Part shown: piece after piece, positions 31,979-42,742 of the stretch
How positions within the stretch are numbered: the stretch's first letter is position 1
Layout: each line of letters starts with the position of its first letter
DNA from: Macrostomum hystrix
Lineage: Eukaryota; Platyhelminthes; Macrostomidae
Assembly (NCBI GenBank): GCA_950097015.1
Contig: CATNEN010000039.1
Location: forward strand, 6,650,501 to 6,714,500
Length of the DNA: 64,000 nucleotides
Reading direction: 5' to 3'
Notes under the pieces: generated by a model
The model's input: only the letters and a program-made list of their open reading frames with translations
Database searches by the model: none
What the model was told of the DNA's origin: nothing
Made by a program: the position numbers and the translations under genes

Positions 31979-33318
31979 TCACAAAGCCTGGCTAAAGCCG
32001 AACAGCAGCATAACAATGCCCAGCAGTTTAGCCCACTGCCAGCTATATCCCAGGCGAGTGTTTGACTCCGCAGTCCTGATTATTCGCCGCAGCGCCAGCC
32101 CAGCAACCAGCAGGTGCGCCAAGTCCGGCAGCATGAGGCCAGCATTGCGCGAGTGATACATTAGGAAGGCCAATCGGCTAGCCCGGGCAGCTGGTGGCGC
32201 CGAGTCCAGCAGGTACTGATCGGCGAATCCACTGGCCAGGTGGGACCCTGCCAAGCAGAATATCGCCGAGAGCTTCAATAGACTGAGCTCCGCTTCGGGG
32301 CTGGCCAAGTGAATGACCAACGAGGCCGTGATCAGTTCTGTCACGTAGAAGTACATGTGATGCCTAATCAGACTGTACATTGGCGTCTTCTCATTCAGGT
32401 ACATAAGGTAACTCCACCAAGAGTAATAGCTGGGATAGATGTTTAGTAGGGCTAAGAAAACGTAGATCAGACGCAGTTTGCTAGGGCCATAGCGGGCAGC
32501 GCAGCTGATCAGACACTCGATGGCTTTGTACCATAGAAGGGCCTGAGGATTGAGGGCCAGAGATCACGACTTTAGTGTGCGAAGTAGAATTAAAGTGGGA
32601 ATATTTAAGATTTAAAACTCCCTTAGCTCACTTATCCCTGTCACATGGGATAAGTGTTCGCAAGGATTATAGGAGACTTGGGGGGGGGGTCGGTGGCTGA
32701 ACGGTTAACGCGTTTGCCTCTCCCGCCAAGGTCCCTGAGCTCGATTCCGCGGCGAGGCCACATTCATTTGGAGAGTCTTGGAGGCTTGTCGTGCAAGTTA
32801 CGCCCTTGAGGGCCAACCTCCAAGGCATAGTGAAAGTGTACACTGCCTGACAATGAGAAAGTCGCGTGCGTGTGCGTGTGTGCTCAGGAGTCAGCGAAAT
32901 GGGCAGAATTGCCTCCTCGCTGGCTGCGGGTCTAGTGTCGCGAAATGATGTGCCATTGCCCGCAGCCCTCCTGCAATTATTATTTTATTATTATAGGACA
33001 TTCACAACTCCCTAAGCTCACACATCGCTGTCACACAGTGGGACTATGGGAGATTCACAAATAGCTGAACTGTACAGCCAGTGCGCCTACCTGGCACACA
33101 GTGAGGCAGTACATCGCCAGAGTGCAGGAGTTGCTATTCCAGTAGACACTGTGATAAGCGTGCTGTCCAGGTGTCTCCCTGGAGCCCACGCTGATGGTGT
33201 CCCAGCACTCGCAGCCGGCGCATGTGGCATAGTTCACGTCGGACTTGGCAAACAGGCGTCTGGTGGCAGCATGTTGAATTGCTGGGATGCCGCAGAGTAG
33301 AGTCATGGCGGTTGCCAT
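31979..33318 (-). CDS. Multi-pass membrane protein of unknown function
   Basis: Two exons, 33318-33091 (ATG; donor GTAGGC) and 32542-31979 (acceptor CCCTCAATCCTCAG), join in phase 0 to 263 residues. Exon 1 has a CAGCECWDTISVG motif, a His/Tyr-rich HAYHSVYW and the start of a hydrophobic stretch. Exon 2 encodes several hydrophobic segments (LRLIYVFLALLNIY, TELITASLVIHL, LAHLLVAGLALRRI, LLGIVMLLFGF) with conserved-looking YYSWWSYLMYLNE. I estimate six or seven membrane spans by eye. I do not recognise the family and assign no function. The intron contains a SINE (32681-32990). The 3' end abuts the CCAAT/AATAAA array, which could supply its polyadenylation site. Confidence 0.75.
32681..32990 (+). 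mobile_element. SINE family 1 inside the membrane-protein intron
   Basis: A G-run lead, box A variant (TGGCTGAACGGTTAACGCG), box B (GAGCTCGATTCCGCGG), a shortened middle and an ATTATTTTATT tail. ATTATAGGA occurs at 32666-32674 and 32990-32998, a possible target duplication. Inserted antisense to the host gene. Confidence 0.88.
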
Positions 33319-35757
33319 CGCAACCAAAGTGGGACCAGTTTGGCCCAGAACACAAACAATTACTTTAAGCTGAGATCAGATTGGCATTGATGTTAGCTAA
33401 TTGATTTTTGTTAAAAAAACCTATTAGTGTAAATAAAGCCTTTATTTAACATAGCTATCATTCTTGGTTTGCTTATATTAGTTTTTATATTTGTTGTGCA
33501 TTGTTTTTTCAACAGCTATTATTGTAAATAAGTATCTAGCTTGAAATTCATGAAATATTGCTAACTGATTTTTATTATAATTGTTGCAATATAGCTGAAT
33601 ATATTTAAGGAAGTCGAGTGAAAAGTTAATACTCCAAATTTTATATTTAAAAAGTAAATACTTTATTCTGAAAATAGAGTCAGCTAAGTTTAACATAAAT
33701 TCACAGTTTTTAAAGTGTTCAAGTAATAAAATTAAATACTTGTTTATTCAATTAAATTAAATGCTCTATACTGGACTGATTAAACTTTTAAAACACTTTG
33801 CGATCTTCATATGTCAAATTTCTTACATACAAATTTAAGGAGCTAAATTTAAATTTTTAATTTAAAACAGAGCCAAATAACAGGAGCGAAATTCAGGAAC
33901 AAAAAAGTTAAGACAAATTTAAGCTAGGTATGCAAAAAAGCAATTCTGAAATATACCATATAATAAAATTCAAAGCAAAAAACATAGAAAGGGTCAGATC
34001 TTTGCACCTACTGTAGTTAACTAAATATTTTAACCCTAGAAAATTAATTTTTTGTGTTGTGATTGCGCTACTTGTGCATAAAAATCTAGCCAATTGAAAT
34101 CCAACAGACCTTTGTTGAAAAAGAAATATTATATATTTAACATATTTTACGCTTTTAATATATAACAAAAATGTAATTTTAAGCCTAACACATTATCTAA
34201 GTTCGGATAATGAATTCCTGCTAAGACATGAAATTGAATTGAGTCACTCTTTGCAGCATTAAAAAAATATGTATATTAAGTCTATTAAAACTTTTAAAAA
34301 GAAATATCATCTTCTGGTAGAAGCTGCTAATTTGTCATGTAGCATGAACTATAGTTTTATCTTGTTATGTTTGTTTTTTATGAATATTTCTTTCGGCTTT
34401 TTACAGCTAAAGAAGATAGTGCGATTACGATTACTTAATTGATAAAAATTATTTCTTAATTAAAACACTAAGAACTTATTTAAGAAAATTCGGTAATACC
34501 TGTTATGATAAAAAATCTGAAAATTACTTCAATAACTTAATTGTATGAGACGTAAAGGATGGGTACAACATCAGCGCAAAGTCCCTAAGTTTACACGAGC
34601 ACTCACTGTCACTCTTCCGCTTAGCCTTCTCTAGCCTTCGCAGATGCAGACATCGCCTTCTAAACAAGCAGGCCCCAGTCCTTGAAGCAGCTCAACGCAA
34701 CCTCAGGACCGCACTTTCCATATATCAGCAGACAGAATCGATCCTATTTAAAGCTTCAAAACAACCGAAGTTGTTGCACATCGGCTGTTATTATACTCCC
34801 ATCGATGAGTGCGCACACACAATAGGTATAGCAACGACCCTGACTATATTATCTTCTGGTAGTTTAAACACAAGCAAGGACTACTAAAGTAGCTTTTGGT
34901 ACTTGTTTACACTCTGTGCTTAGGAGTTTTGCCCTAAATGGCTTACATATCAACAACCCACAGCTTGACACTGGCGATGTCATACTAATATAATGATTTA
35001 ATAATTTTCAGCCTACGTCGACTAAGCAGCTAGAATACTGTTGCATGTACACAACAAATGCCTTTAAAGCTCCAGCTTAATGTATGCTGCAAATGTTCAA
35101 TGTTCCGAAATTCTGTAAAAAAATCACGGGCCTAAATATTTTCCTTGAAAAATCGTAGCTATTGTTGTGACGCACCCTTCATCCCCGCACTATCATTTTT
35201 TCCCCTCTTTCTCGTTCCCTAGCTGCCCCGCCGGTCGGCTAGCATGCCCCATCCAATTTATTTATCGATCGTCTTACCTGTCATCAGACTGTTTTACTAT
35301 ACTAGGGCAAATAAACTCGACCGGCCACCATTGCATCATCCGAGACGCTCTGAGTCTATTGTTTCTCTCTGTCATGGGTAGTCGCAGCTCTTACCCAACC
35401 CAACCTACCTGCACATGCAGGTGACTCACAACAATATCTAGTATTAAAGGAAGTTTGGAAGTCATGTATCAACTTCGTCGGCTGCATAATAATGATTAAA
35501 AAATATAATATGATCAACTTTACTCATAATTCACACAGCACTTTAACTATACTTTATGCACGATAAAATAGGACTCAAAACATTAGTTCCGAGGCAATTA
35601 AATGACTGGTCAGATTTCGTCGGCGCAGTGGAAAAGTTTCTGCATTTGCTATCGACGTCGTTGACGTCGAGAAAGTCAGCCGACGCAGCATTTTTGTACG
35701 GGGAAGCGAATGACGATGGTAGCGAAGCAGTTTCTGGTGCATTCCGGTCTGTCCTGG
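33319..35757. other. AT-rich region without a recognised gene
   Basis: About 2.4 kb, strongly AT-rich to about 34,500, then mixed. No open frame with plausible composition or repeat array was found. It should contain the promoter of the membrane-protein gene. Confidence 0.45.
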
Positions 35758-36190
35758 TCAGTTTGCTGCTGCTTTTTCCTGACGATCCCTTTCTTGCTTT
35801 TCCTTCTCTTTTCTGCCTGGAAACAAAAAATATTGGTCAAGAATATTAGGAGCATTTAATTTTAAAGGCTTGATAAAATCACTTGTGATTTCTTCTCATT
35901 GTTTTCCAATAGTCCATTACTCTTCACTAACTTGGTCATATTTATATAATGACCCTTCACTAGCCAGGTCATGCATCTGTGACCTAGGGTCATCCTTCAA
36001 CTCTCCTGCCGGCCTCACCAGCTTCAATCTTGGCCAGCAGCTCAGGGTTGGTGATAAGAGCAGACGGTGTGGGCTGAATCAGCTGCTGGCCCGTGGCTCC
36101 AATCATCCTTCTCAGCTCCGCCTTGGACTCCTCCGATTCGCCCTTCAGGTAGAAATCTTGAAACGGGTCTCGCTTCTGCTTCTGAGCCAT
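35758..36190 (-). CDS. Small DPF-x-FY-KGESEESKA family protein, member A
   Basis: Exons 36190-36019 (donor GTGAGG) and 35816-35758 (acceptor TTTTTTGTTTCCAG) join in phase 1 to 76 residues. The core RDPFQDFYLKGESEESKA, then LRRMIGA and ITNPELLAKI, matches the three plus-strand copies at 40257, 42064 and 45385, with the intron at the same place and phase. The tail is different: a short charged helix (RKEKEKQERDRQEK) ending AAAN. No signal peptide or membrane span is present, so it is probably cytosolic. I do not recognise a named family. An MEF2-type site lies 384 bases upstream. Confidence 0.75.
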
Positions 36191-36573
36191 GGCTTTGCTG
36201 TACCAGGGTTGACTGTGCTGATCTCACTGCGTGAAGTTCTGTTTCAGCTATACTAAATTCACAAATAACAGGCACTACCCGCTAGCAATCTAGGATTTGA
36301 ACGCAGTTTTTAGAACCAATGCCACTGCCTAGTTCGCATGGCACTGCGAGTACCGCCATTACTGGGTTGTACTCTCTGTTTGATCATAGTTGAGTAATAT
36401 GTATTTAATTTTCTACTTCAATTTTGCACTTTAGTTTACTCATAAGTTACACTTTATGCATTGTTAGTTATCCTTATAGAAAACATTGTGGCCCTGTTCT
36501 CGTAGGAAATGTTTTTAACGATTTCGTCGCTATCAGAAAGGATTTGTATTCCTATCATAGTACTGCCGTGTGG

Positions 36574-36583
36574 CTATTTTTAG
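36574..36583. promoter_or_regulatory. MEF2-consensus site upstream of member A
   Basis: CTATTTTTAG fits the MEF2 consensus CTA(A/T)4TAG. It is 384 bases upstream of the minus-strand start at 36190. The same decamer is upstream of all three other family members. Confidence 0.5.
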
Positions 36584-36744
36584 AATTCACAACTCATAGT
36601 TGCACGGGTGTGCTACAAGGCTCTGGTCTAAATTTAGAACAACAGCAAATCGTCAGTGCTTTATTAAGTAAGGTATTACCTTGTTACACTTGTTACCTTG
36701 TTACACGCTATTTCCCTTTCAAATTTCCGGTTGTCTACTTCAAG

Positions 36745-36797
36745 ATAGCTCCCAAACCGAATGACCGATTTTCGTGAAAGTCCACCACCATGTTCTA
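36745..36797 (-). mobile_element. Fragment of the foldback MITE
   Basis: On the minus strand it reads TGGTGGACTTTC, AAAATCGGTCATTCGGTTTG and GGAGCTAT, the right-end blocks of the elements at 16574-17416 and 49999-50492. It lies just left of the tyrosine-recombinase element. Confidence 0.6.
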
Positions 36798-36872
36798 GTC
36801 AGCAACGTTTTCAGTGCGCTGTGCGCACTCGTGCATCGACCATTTAAGCACGCAAAATCGATGTATGAGTTG

Positions 36873-38930
36873 CATTGTATTACGTTGGCTTACTACTTTA
36901 GATGGCGCGTTAGATGCACGCTCAGTTAGACTTTGTCTTAACCATAGACAAAATGCGTGAAAGGCACGCAAGTTGATTGAGTGTTGCGAAGAAGGGAATA
37001 AGAAGCTGTTATATTAAAATCACTTGTGAGAGAATATGGCTGAGCCACCAACTAAAGTCAGACTTCTGAATCTGAGCAAATTTCCGAACAAAATGATTTC
37101 CGGCTTGTCCACCAATGAGATTGACGACATCCTGAACGAGCCTGATAATCTACCGGAGTCGGCGATTGATCGAGAAGAGGAGGATCTTCTGGAGGCACTT
37201 TTCAAGAAGATACCTGACGAAGAAGCTGAACTACTTGAATTGGAACAGCTCGTTTCCGAAATCGAGGACACCGCTGCTAGTAAGAGTGTGACAAAGGCTA
37301 CCGAATATTATGTCGGTAAGTTGCAGAGCTTCATGGAGAACCATCCGTCAGTTCAGCGTGATTTGGCGACTTCTACACCGCGCGAGATCGATAGTCTATT
37401 GCGATACTTCTATGGCTCACTTCGCAAGAGGAATGGCGAATACTTTGCTCCAGCCACGTTGATTTGCATCCGAGCTGCGCTCTACCGGCATTTCATGTCG
37501 ACAAGGCGAATCAATATTCTAACTGACGACGCATTCTATGCTTCCAATACGACACTGAAGTCAATGGGCAGAATCTTCATTGCCCGAGGCGGACGCGCCC
37601 GACACTTCCAATCGATCGAGCCTGTTGATCTGAAGAGGCTGTCTGACTACTTCGATCGGAAATCTCCAGAGGTGCTACTTCATGAAGTGTACTACAACAT
37701 TATGTTCTACTTTGGAAACAGAGGTCGCGAGTGGATCCGTTCACTGAGCGATGATTCCTTTCGATTCGAGACGGATTCCGATGGGATTGAAGTGGTGCGC
37801 TTTGTTGCTGGAACAGTAAAGAATGTTGGGAAAGAACTCTCCAGGAACTCGTGTGACGATGTCAAGCAAGCTGTTATGAGTGCGTTGCCAGACAGAAGCC
37901 GCTGCCCTGTGGAAGCTATGAAGCTCTATTTAGCTCAGCGTGAGCAATCCATTCCATCAAGCAGTTCGGAGACGGTGAAAAGATATCCTTTCTTCTTACT
38001 GCCGAAAAAGACTGGTTGGGCAAATGGAGCATGGTACTGCCCGAACAAGGCAATTGGTGTGAATCCCTTGGGCCAGCTGATGACCGTCATTTCAAAGAAG
38101 GCGAATTTATCAAAGTCATACACTGCGTACTGCATTCGATCCACGGTAATAAAGGAGCTATCTAACGCAGGTTACAGCGCGTCTGATATCTGCAAAGTCA
38201 CTGGCCATAAGCAGACGCGAACTGTAAAACGCTACTTACGCTTTGGCTCCAGAAGGGACGGCGAAATGCGAGACATGTCGGTCAGCTTGGCTTCTGCACT
38301 ACACAAGGATGATTCCATGCAAGACGTGATTATGAAAGACTCTTCTACCGTCATGAGCCAGTCACTGATTATTTCTGACACCTCGGACGTTGCTGGTGGG
38401 ACGCCAAGTGATGACGCCAAGAAGAAGCCAACTGTGGTTTACAACTTCTACAACACTGTCAACAACTGCACGTTCAATTCTTAGAGTGAGTAATAGCAAT
38501 GAACTTTTCCCATACTGAACTTCCAAATGCAGAACGCCTTCATCTTCATTCGCTTTCCCTGTCTGTGCACCTGCTAACCGTTCCTGTTACTGTAACTGTA
38601 ATCGGGATTTACAAAAGCCTGTGTAGGGACCGAAAGGACGGGGGGTCCACGATGTGAATACACAATAAGCGATGTAAAGCATTTTCGATGACTTAAAATG
38701 GAAATCACTTGGGTCAGGCGTCTACACATTCTAGCTTGTTTACACAATTCCCTGTTGTTCGTTCGTTGTACTTGTAGCAGAAGTATACTTATTAAAATAT
38801 ACTCACTTTCCGTGCATTACACGCATTAGACGCACGCTTGTTGTTTTTACTCAGATAGAAAATTGCCATAGACAACTACATTAGACGCACAGTAAATCGT
38901 GCATCTAACACGCGCCAGCGTGATACAATG
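36873..38930. mobile_element. Crypton-like tyrosine-recombinase element bounded by inverted repeats
   Basis: A single intronless recombinase gene (37036-38484) lies between inverted sequence blocks. CATTGTATTACGTTGGC at 36873-36889 pairs with 38914-38930, and TGGCGCGTTAGATGCACG at 36903-36920 pairs with 38899-38918 (2-base gap). The motif TTAGAYGCAC is also repeated near 38825 and 38881. Cryptons are not expected to have long terminal inverted repeats, so the exact limits of the element are uncertain. Confidence 0.6.
37036..38484 (+). CDS. Crypton-type tyrosine recombinase (DUF3504-like), 482 aa
   Basis: A single long exon starting at ATG 37036. Residues 1-80 are acidic and probably flexible. 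Residues 84-190 form a core-binding helical domain. Residues 195-405 are the catalytic domain: FGNRGREW (Arg229 the likely first catalytic Arg), AYCIRST (Arg368), TGHK (His391) and VKRYLRF (nucleophile Tyr400). Where the family usually has His three residues before the second Arg there is Tyr365. The C-terminus ends NNCTFNS, reminiscent of the tail in animal Crypton-derived proteins. By family it would cut and rejoin DNA through a 3'-phosphotyrosine. The frame is intact, so the copy is recent, active or domesticated. A TATA or polyadenylation signal is not obvious (ATTAAA near 38791). Confidence 0.88.
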   Translation: MAEPPTKVRLLNLSKFPNKMISGLSTNEIDDILNEPDNLPESAIDREEEDLLEALFKKIPDEEAELLELEQLVSEIEDTAASKSVTKATEYYVGKLQSFMENHPSVQRDLATSTPREIDSLLRYFYGSLRKRNGEYFAPATLICIRAALYRHFMSTRRINILTDDAFYASNTTLKSMGRIFIARGGRARHFQSIEPVDLKRLSDYFDRKSPEVLLHEVYYNIMFYFGNRGREWIRSLSDDSFRFETDSDGIEVVRFVAGTVKNVGKELSRNSCDDVKQAVMSALPDRSRCPVEAMKLYLAQREQSIPSSSSETVKRYPFFLLPKKTGWANGAWYCPNKAIGVNPLGQLMTVISKKANLSKSYTAYCIRSTVIKELSNAGYSASDICKVTGHKQTRTVKRYLRFGSRRDGEMRDMSVSLASALHKDDSMQDVIMKDSSTVMSQSLIISDTSDVAGGTPSDDAKKKPTVVYNFYNTVNNCTFNS

Positions 38931-39369
38931 ATAACAACTACTCGAAGATTATATTATTTCTAACGCATCAAGAGTTGATCAAGAGTTGTGCCTTAACCAC
39001 AGACGGTAGAATAACTATTTGTGGCCTTGGCTATTTTGTTGTTTCTTCTTGGACAATATTCAAAATAAGTTACGCGGAATATCCCGGTATTTCCCGTGAG
39101 CTAATTTTAGCCATGATGCAAAAATTTTATCAGTATTTACTAGATGAATGAACTAGGTAGTACCAGCTGTCATATTTTGAGCAGTGACGTGTAAGAACCG
39201 GCTAATACTTACCTAGTAAGGCTCATGTTGATTTGTTCATTGTCAACGAGCAAAGCAAAATGATAAAATTTATAAATTTATGAATATGCGTTTCCCTAAT
39301 AAACTTTGTAATTAAAAAGTAATTTAAAAAACTTAAAAAATAAGTTTAGTAGGAAATCTGGACATCAGA

Positions 39370-39838
39370 AAATTCATGAGGTACCAGAGTGGCATGGGTG
39401 AGTTCATGATCTACGAGAGTGACATGGGACAGTTCACGATCTACGAGAGTGACATGGGACAGTTCACGATCTACGAGAGTGACATGGGACAGTTCATGAT
39501 CTCCGAGAGTGACATGGGACAGTTCACGATCTACGAGAGTGACATGGGACAGTTCACGATCTACGAGAGTGACATGGGACAGTTCACGATCTACGAGAGT
39601 GACATGGGACAGTTCATGATCTACGAGAGTGACATGGGACAGTTCACGATCTACGAGAGTGACATGGGACAGTTCATGATCTACGAGAGTGACATGGGAC
39701 AGTTCACGATCTACGAGAGTGACATGGGACAGTTTATGATCTACCAGAGTGACATGGGACAGTTTATGATCTACCAGAGTGACATGGGACAGTTTATGAT
39801 CTACCAGAGTGACATGGGACAGTTCATGATCTACCAGA
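39370..39838. repeat. 30-bp minisatellite, GACATGGGACAGTTC family
   Basis: About 15-16 units of GAGTGACATGGGACAGTTC plus ACGATCTAC. The period is divisible by three, so both strands stay open; I do not regard the translation as a protein. The interval 38931-39369 before it contains no gene that I recognise. Confidence 0.93.
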
Positions 39839-40124
39839 AAGACAACGATTTTCATAAACTGACAGAGTGAAAGTGTAATTTTAAACGCTCGTAAGTCACC
39901 CTTATAGACGTTTCGCTGGAAGTGAACAAAGTCGTGCATTGTTCAATCAAGAAATGGCTATATCTAAATAACTCAACTAAAACTGCAATGAACTACACAT
40001 TTTTTAAACCGAAACTCCTCGGCGCAATTGCTAAATTTATCCACTAGGTACTACATTAACTGCACGCCTGGCAAAGAAACACATGAGTACTTACTCGGCA
40101 GTACCCTGTAGGAGTGGCGTCAAT

Positions 40125-40134
40125 CTATTTTTAG
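40125..40134. promoter_or_regulatory. MEF2-consensus site upstream of member B
   Basis: CTATTTTTAG, 16 bases before the TATA box at 40150 and about 130 before the start codon. Confidence 0.6.
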
Positions 40135-40149
40135 ACCACTGAATAAGCT

Positions 40150-40155
40150 TATAAA
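40150..40155 (+). promoter_or_regulatory. TATA box of member B
   Basis: TATAAA within GCTTATAAATGC, 107 bases before the ATG. The same GCTTATAAAT block is seen upstream of member C. Confidence 0.6.
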
Positions 40156-40256
40156 TGCACCCCAAGCTGCGACGGCATCCAGTCAAAAGCAGCGAAAATC
40201 AAAAGCCGAATTTGCTATCCCAAAACTAGGCGACCACAGTGAAATATCAGCCAGCA

Positions 40257-40587
40257 ATGTCCAGCCAGCAGGTCAGCAGCGCCCAGTCGGCGGCCAAGGA
40301 CCCGTTCAGATTCTTCTACTACAAGGGCGAGAGCGAGGAGTCGAAGGCGATGCTCAGGCGAATGGTGGGCGCCTCGGCCAGGGTTCTGGTACAGCCCAGC
40401 ATCTCCTGCGTCATCACCAACCCGGAGCTCATGCGCAAGATCAGAGGTCAGTGAACATCTCGAAGTGAAGCCACTCGCCATAAAATACTGAGAATTTCTT
40501 TGTTGCGCAAAAGTCATTCTAATTTGCTTCTTTTCTATTTCAGATTCCGACAAGGGACAAACGAACTCATTTGCTCAAGATGATTGA
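40257..40587 (+). CDS. Small DPF-x-FY-KGESEESKA family protein, member B
   Basis: Exons 40257-40446 (donor GTCAGT) and 40544-40587 (acceptor TTCTATTTCAG) join in phase 1 to 77 residues. It has a Ser/Gln-rich start, core DPFRFFYYKGESEESKA, then LRRMVGASARVLVQPSIS, ITNPELMRKI, and a tail DSDKGQTNSFAQDD. The upstream in-frame GTG is not needed, since the ATG at 40257 is shared by all three copies. No signal peptide or membrane span. An AATAAA follows near 40693. The family is not one I recognise; a TATA box and MEF2 site suggest regulated, possibly muscle, expression. Confidence 0.8.
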
Positions 40588-40994
40588 ACAGCGAGTTGTT
40601 AAACATTTTGACATGTGATTTGTAAATAACTCTTGTCCATCAGATGCTTGTGTCCAGCTAGCCAACTGCATACTATTTTGTTTGTTTTGCTTAAATAAAA
40701 TAATATATTATTATTAGCTAATTACTTACTGCCTTTCCCTGACATGAAAGCTGAAATTCAACCAAGTTTGATTATTTCAATACTTCTTCAATGCAAAGAT
40801 AGTGCAATAGCAAGCTCAACTTCTATGACATTGCCATATTAACTAGCGAACAGCGCTATTACAGGACTCTGCCATAGACAGGAGAATTATTGCACTATCG
40901 ACAAGCACTATTGCACTCCGACCGTTAATTGTCTATGGTAAAATCTCCATTTTAACTCACTTATCGGTTATACTATATGACAATGGTTTTTGCC

Positions 40995-41449
40995 AAGGAC
41001 AGCTTGATAACTCAGGACGGGAAACGAGCCAATTCATGGCGAAAAAAGTATGAGGCTCGTTTAAAAGCATTGTTCTATGGCCCATCCAAAGCTACGAATT
41101 TCGAGCAACCATTCACCGTTCAGACGTCATCTGTTTGCAGTTCAGATTGAGAAAGAATCGTAAAATTTTTCTCGAGTTTCCTTATACATGTGCTGCATGT
41201 ACAGCTTTCCCATTGTGTATTTTCACGACGTTTACTTTATGTAATAAAACTATTCAACATCTAAGAAAACCGACCCTTCACCCGCGTTCTGACTGCCTAT
41301 TAAAAAGTCAAATATGATACGAGAATACATTGGCAACTGAAAGCATGCGCATAAGGATGGGCCATAGAACAATGCTTTTAAACGAGCCTCATACCCTTTT
41401 CACCATGAATTGGCTCGTTTCCGGTCCTGGGTTATCAAGTTGTCCCTGG
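40995..41449. mobile_element. Inverted-repeat (MITE-like) element
   Basis: Two arms of about 93 bp (40995-41087 and 41355-41449) are near-perfect reverse complements (for example GGCTCGTTTAAAAGCATTG in the left arm and its complement in the right arm). They flank about 267 bp with no frame. The left arm alone is present in the duplicated block at about 46125-46217. Confidence 0.75.
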
Positions 41450-41596
41450 AATTTTCATGCTAAGTGAGACTTTTTTCTAGAAATCTGAGACTGAATAGCG
41501 AAAATGCTTTATAGTCTATGGCCAACCCTCACTTAAGCCTATCATTTTAGGCACGCCAAGTAAGCAAAGTGAGAATTTTTTCAAGCTAAGTAGTTC

Positions 41597-41725
41597 CATG
41601 CTGCTGGAGTGACTAGACACAAGACAGCTGCTGGAGTGACTAGACACAAGACAGCTGCTGGAGTGACTAGACACAAGACAGCTGCTGGAGTGACTAGACA
41701 CAGGACTGCTCCAGGAGTGACTAGA
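41597..41725. repeat. 27-bp minisatellite, GCTGGAGTGACTAGACAC
   Basis: Four to five units containing GCTGCTGGAGTGACTAGACA followed by CAAGACA. It shares GGAGTGACTAGA with the 19-bp array at 42743. Confidence 0.88.
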
Positions 41726-41934
41726 CACATGCGCGGCTTATATGCGGCTTAAACGAGTGGATATGTTGCATTTTTTAGTTAAAGGAATAAACTATATGCT
41801 TGTATTTTTCTAATTACGCCCGAAATAAGAAGTTTCCGCATTTCTAAATCTGTTACACGGTACTAGTTCAATCTGATAAGGTAGTACCGGATTCTCCACT
41901 GTCAGGCAGTGCCTGCCGTACACTCACTAATAGG

Positions 41935-41944
41935 CTATTTTTAG
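41935..41944. promoter_or_regulatory. MEF2-consensus site upstream of member C
   Basis: CTATTTTTAG, 42 bases before the TATAAA at 41986-41991 and 120 bases before the ATG. Confidence 0.6.
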
Positions 41945-41985
41945 ACATTGCGCAGTACATAAAAAATGTACAGTGTTTAAGAGCT

Positions 41986-41991
41986 TATAAA
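41986..41991 (+). promoter_or_regulatory. TATA box of member C
   Basis: TATAAA in GAGCTTATAAATAAAGG, 73 bases before the start codon. A CAG-rich 5' UTR follows (42015-42050). Confidence 0.6.
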
Positions 41992-42063
41992 TAAAGGCGT
42001 CGACTAGGCCATAGTAGCCTCAACAGCAACAGCAGCAGCAGCAGCAGCAGCTAGAAGCCAGCA

Positions 42064-42393
42064 ATGTCCAGCCAGCAGGTCAGCAGCGCCCAGTCGGCGG
42101 CCAAGGACCCGTTCAGATTCTTCTACTACAAGGGCGAGAGCGAGGAGTCGAAGGCGATGCTCAGGCGAATGGTGGGCGCCTCGGCCAGGGTTCTGGTACA
42201 GCCCAGCATCTCCTGCGTCATCACCAACCCGGAGCTCATGCGCAAGATCAGAGGTCAGTGAACATCTCGCAGTGAAGCCACTCGACAAAAAAACTGAGAA
42301 TTTCTATGTTGCGCAAAAGTCATTCTAATTTGCTTCTTTTCTATTTCAGATTCCGACAAGGGACAAACGAACTCATTTGCTCAAGATGATTGA
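42064..42393 (+). CDS. Small DPF-x-FY-KGESEESKA family protein, member C
   Basis: Exons 42064-42253 and 42350-42393 join in phase 1. The encoded 77 residues appear identical to member B; differences are confined to the intron and UTRs. The 5' UTR carries a CAG repeat ending AGCAGCTAGAAGCCAGCA, shared with member D but not B. An AATAAA occurs about 140 bases past the stop. Minisatellites from one seed flank the gene on both sides (41597 and 42743). Confidence 0.8.
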
Positions 42394-42742
42394 ACAGCGA
42401 GTCGTTAACAAATTTGACATGTGATATGTAAATAACTCTTATCAGATCCGTTTTAACATTTCATGCATGTCCATTACATGTAGAAGCTTGTGTCCTGCTA
42501 GACAATTGCATACAATTTTGTTTGTTTTGCTAAAATAAAATGTTAAATGTTAAGCCAATCGACTCTAAACAATGCTCAAATACCTTAAAAATCAATTCAA
42601 TTTCTTTCTTTCACCTAACGCCCTTGATTTCAACGTTGTAATAAGTAATGTACTTTTAAAAAAGTTATAAATGCAAACCAACATGAAACACAAGATTAGA
42701 CTCAATAAGTTTAAAATTATTTTTTCATTTATTTCAAACCCT

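Noticed and set aside
34560-34740. Possible minus-strand exon rich in Arg/Lys
   Set aside because: A donor-like GTGAGT is present, but no phase-consistent acceptor or recognisable protein could be supported.
37036-38484. Phage or bacterial integrase contamination
   Set aside because: Motifs and C-terminal tail fit animal Crypton-type recombinases, and the flanks contain host-family elements and genes.
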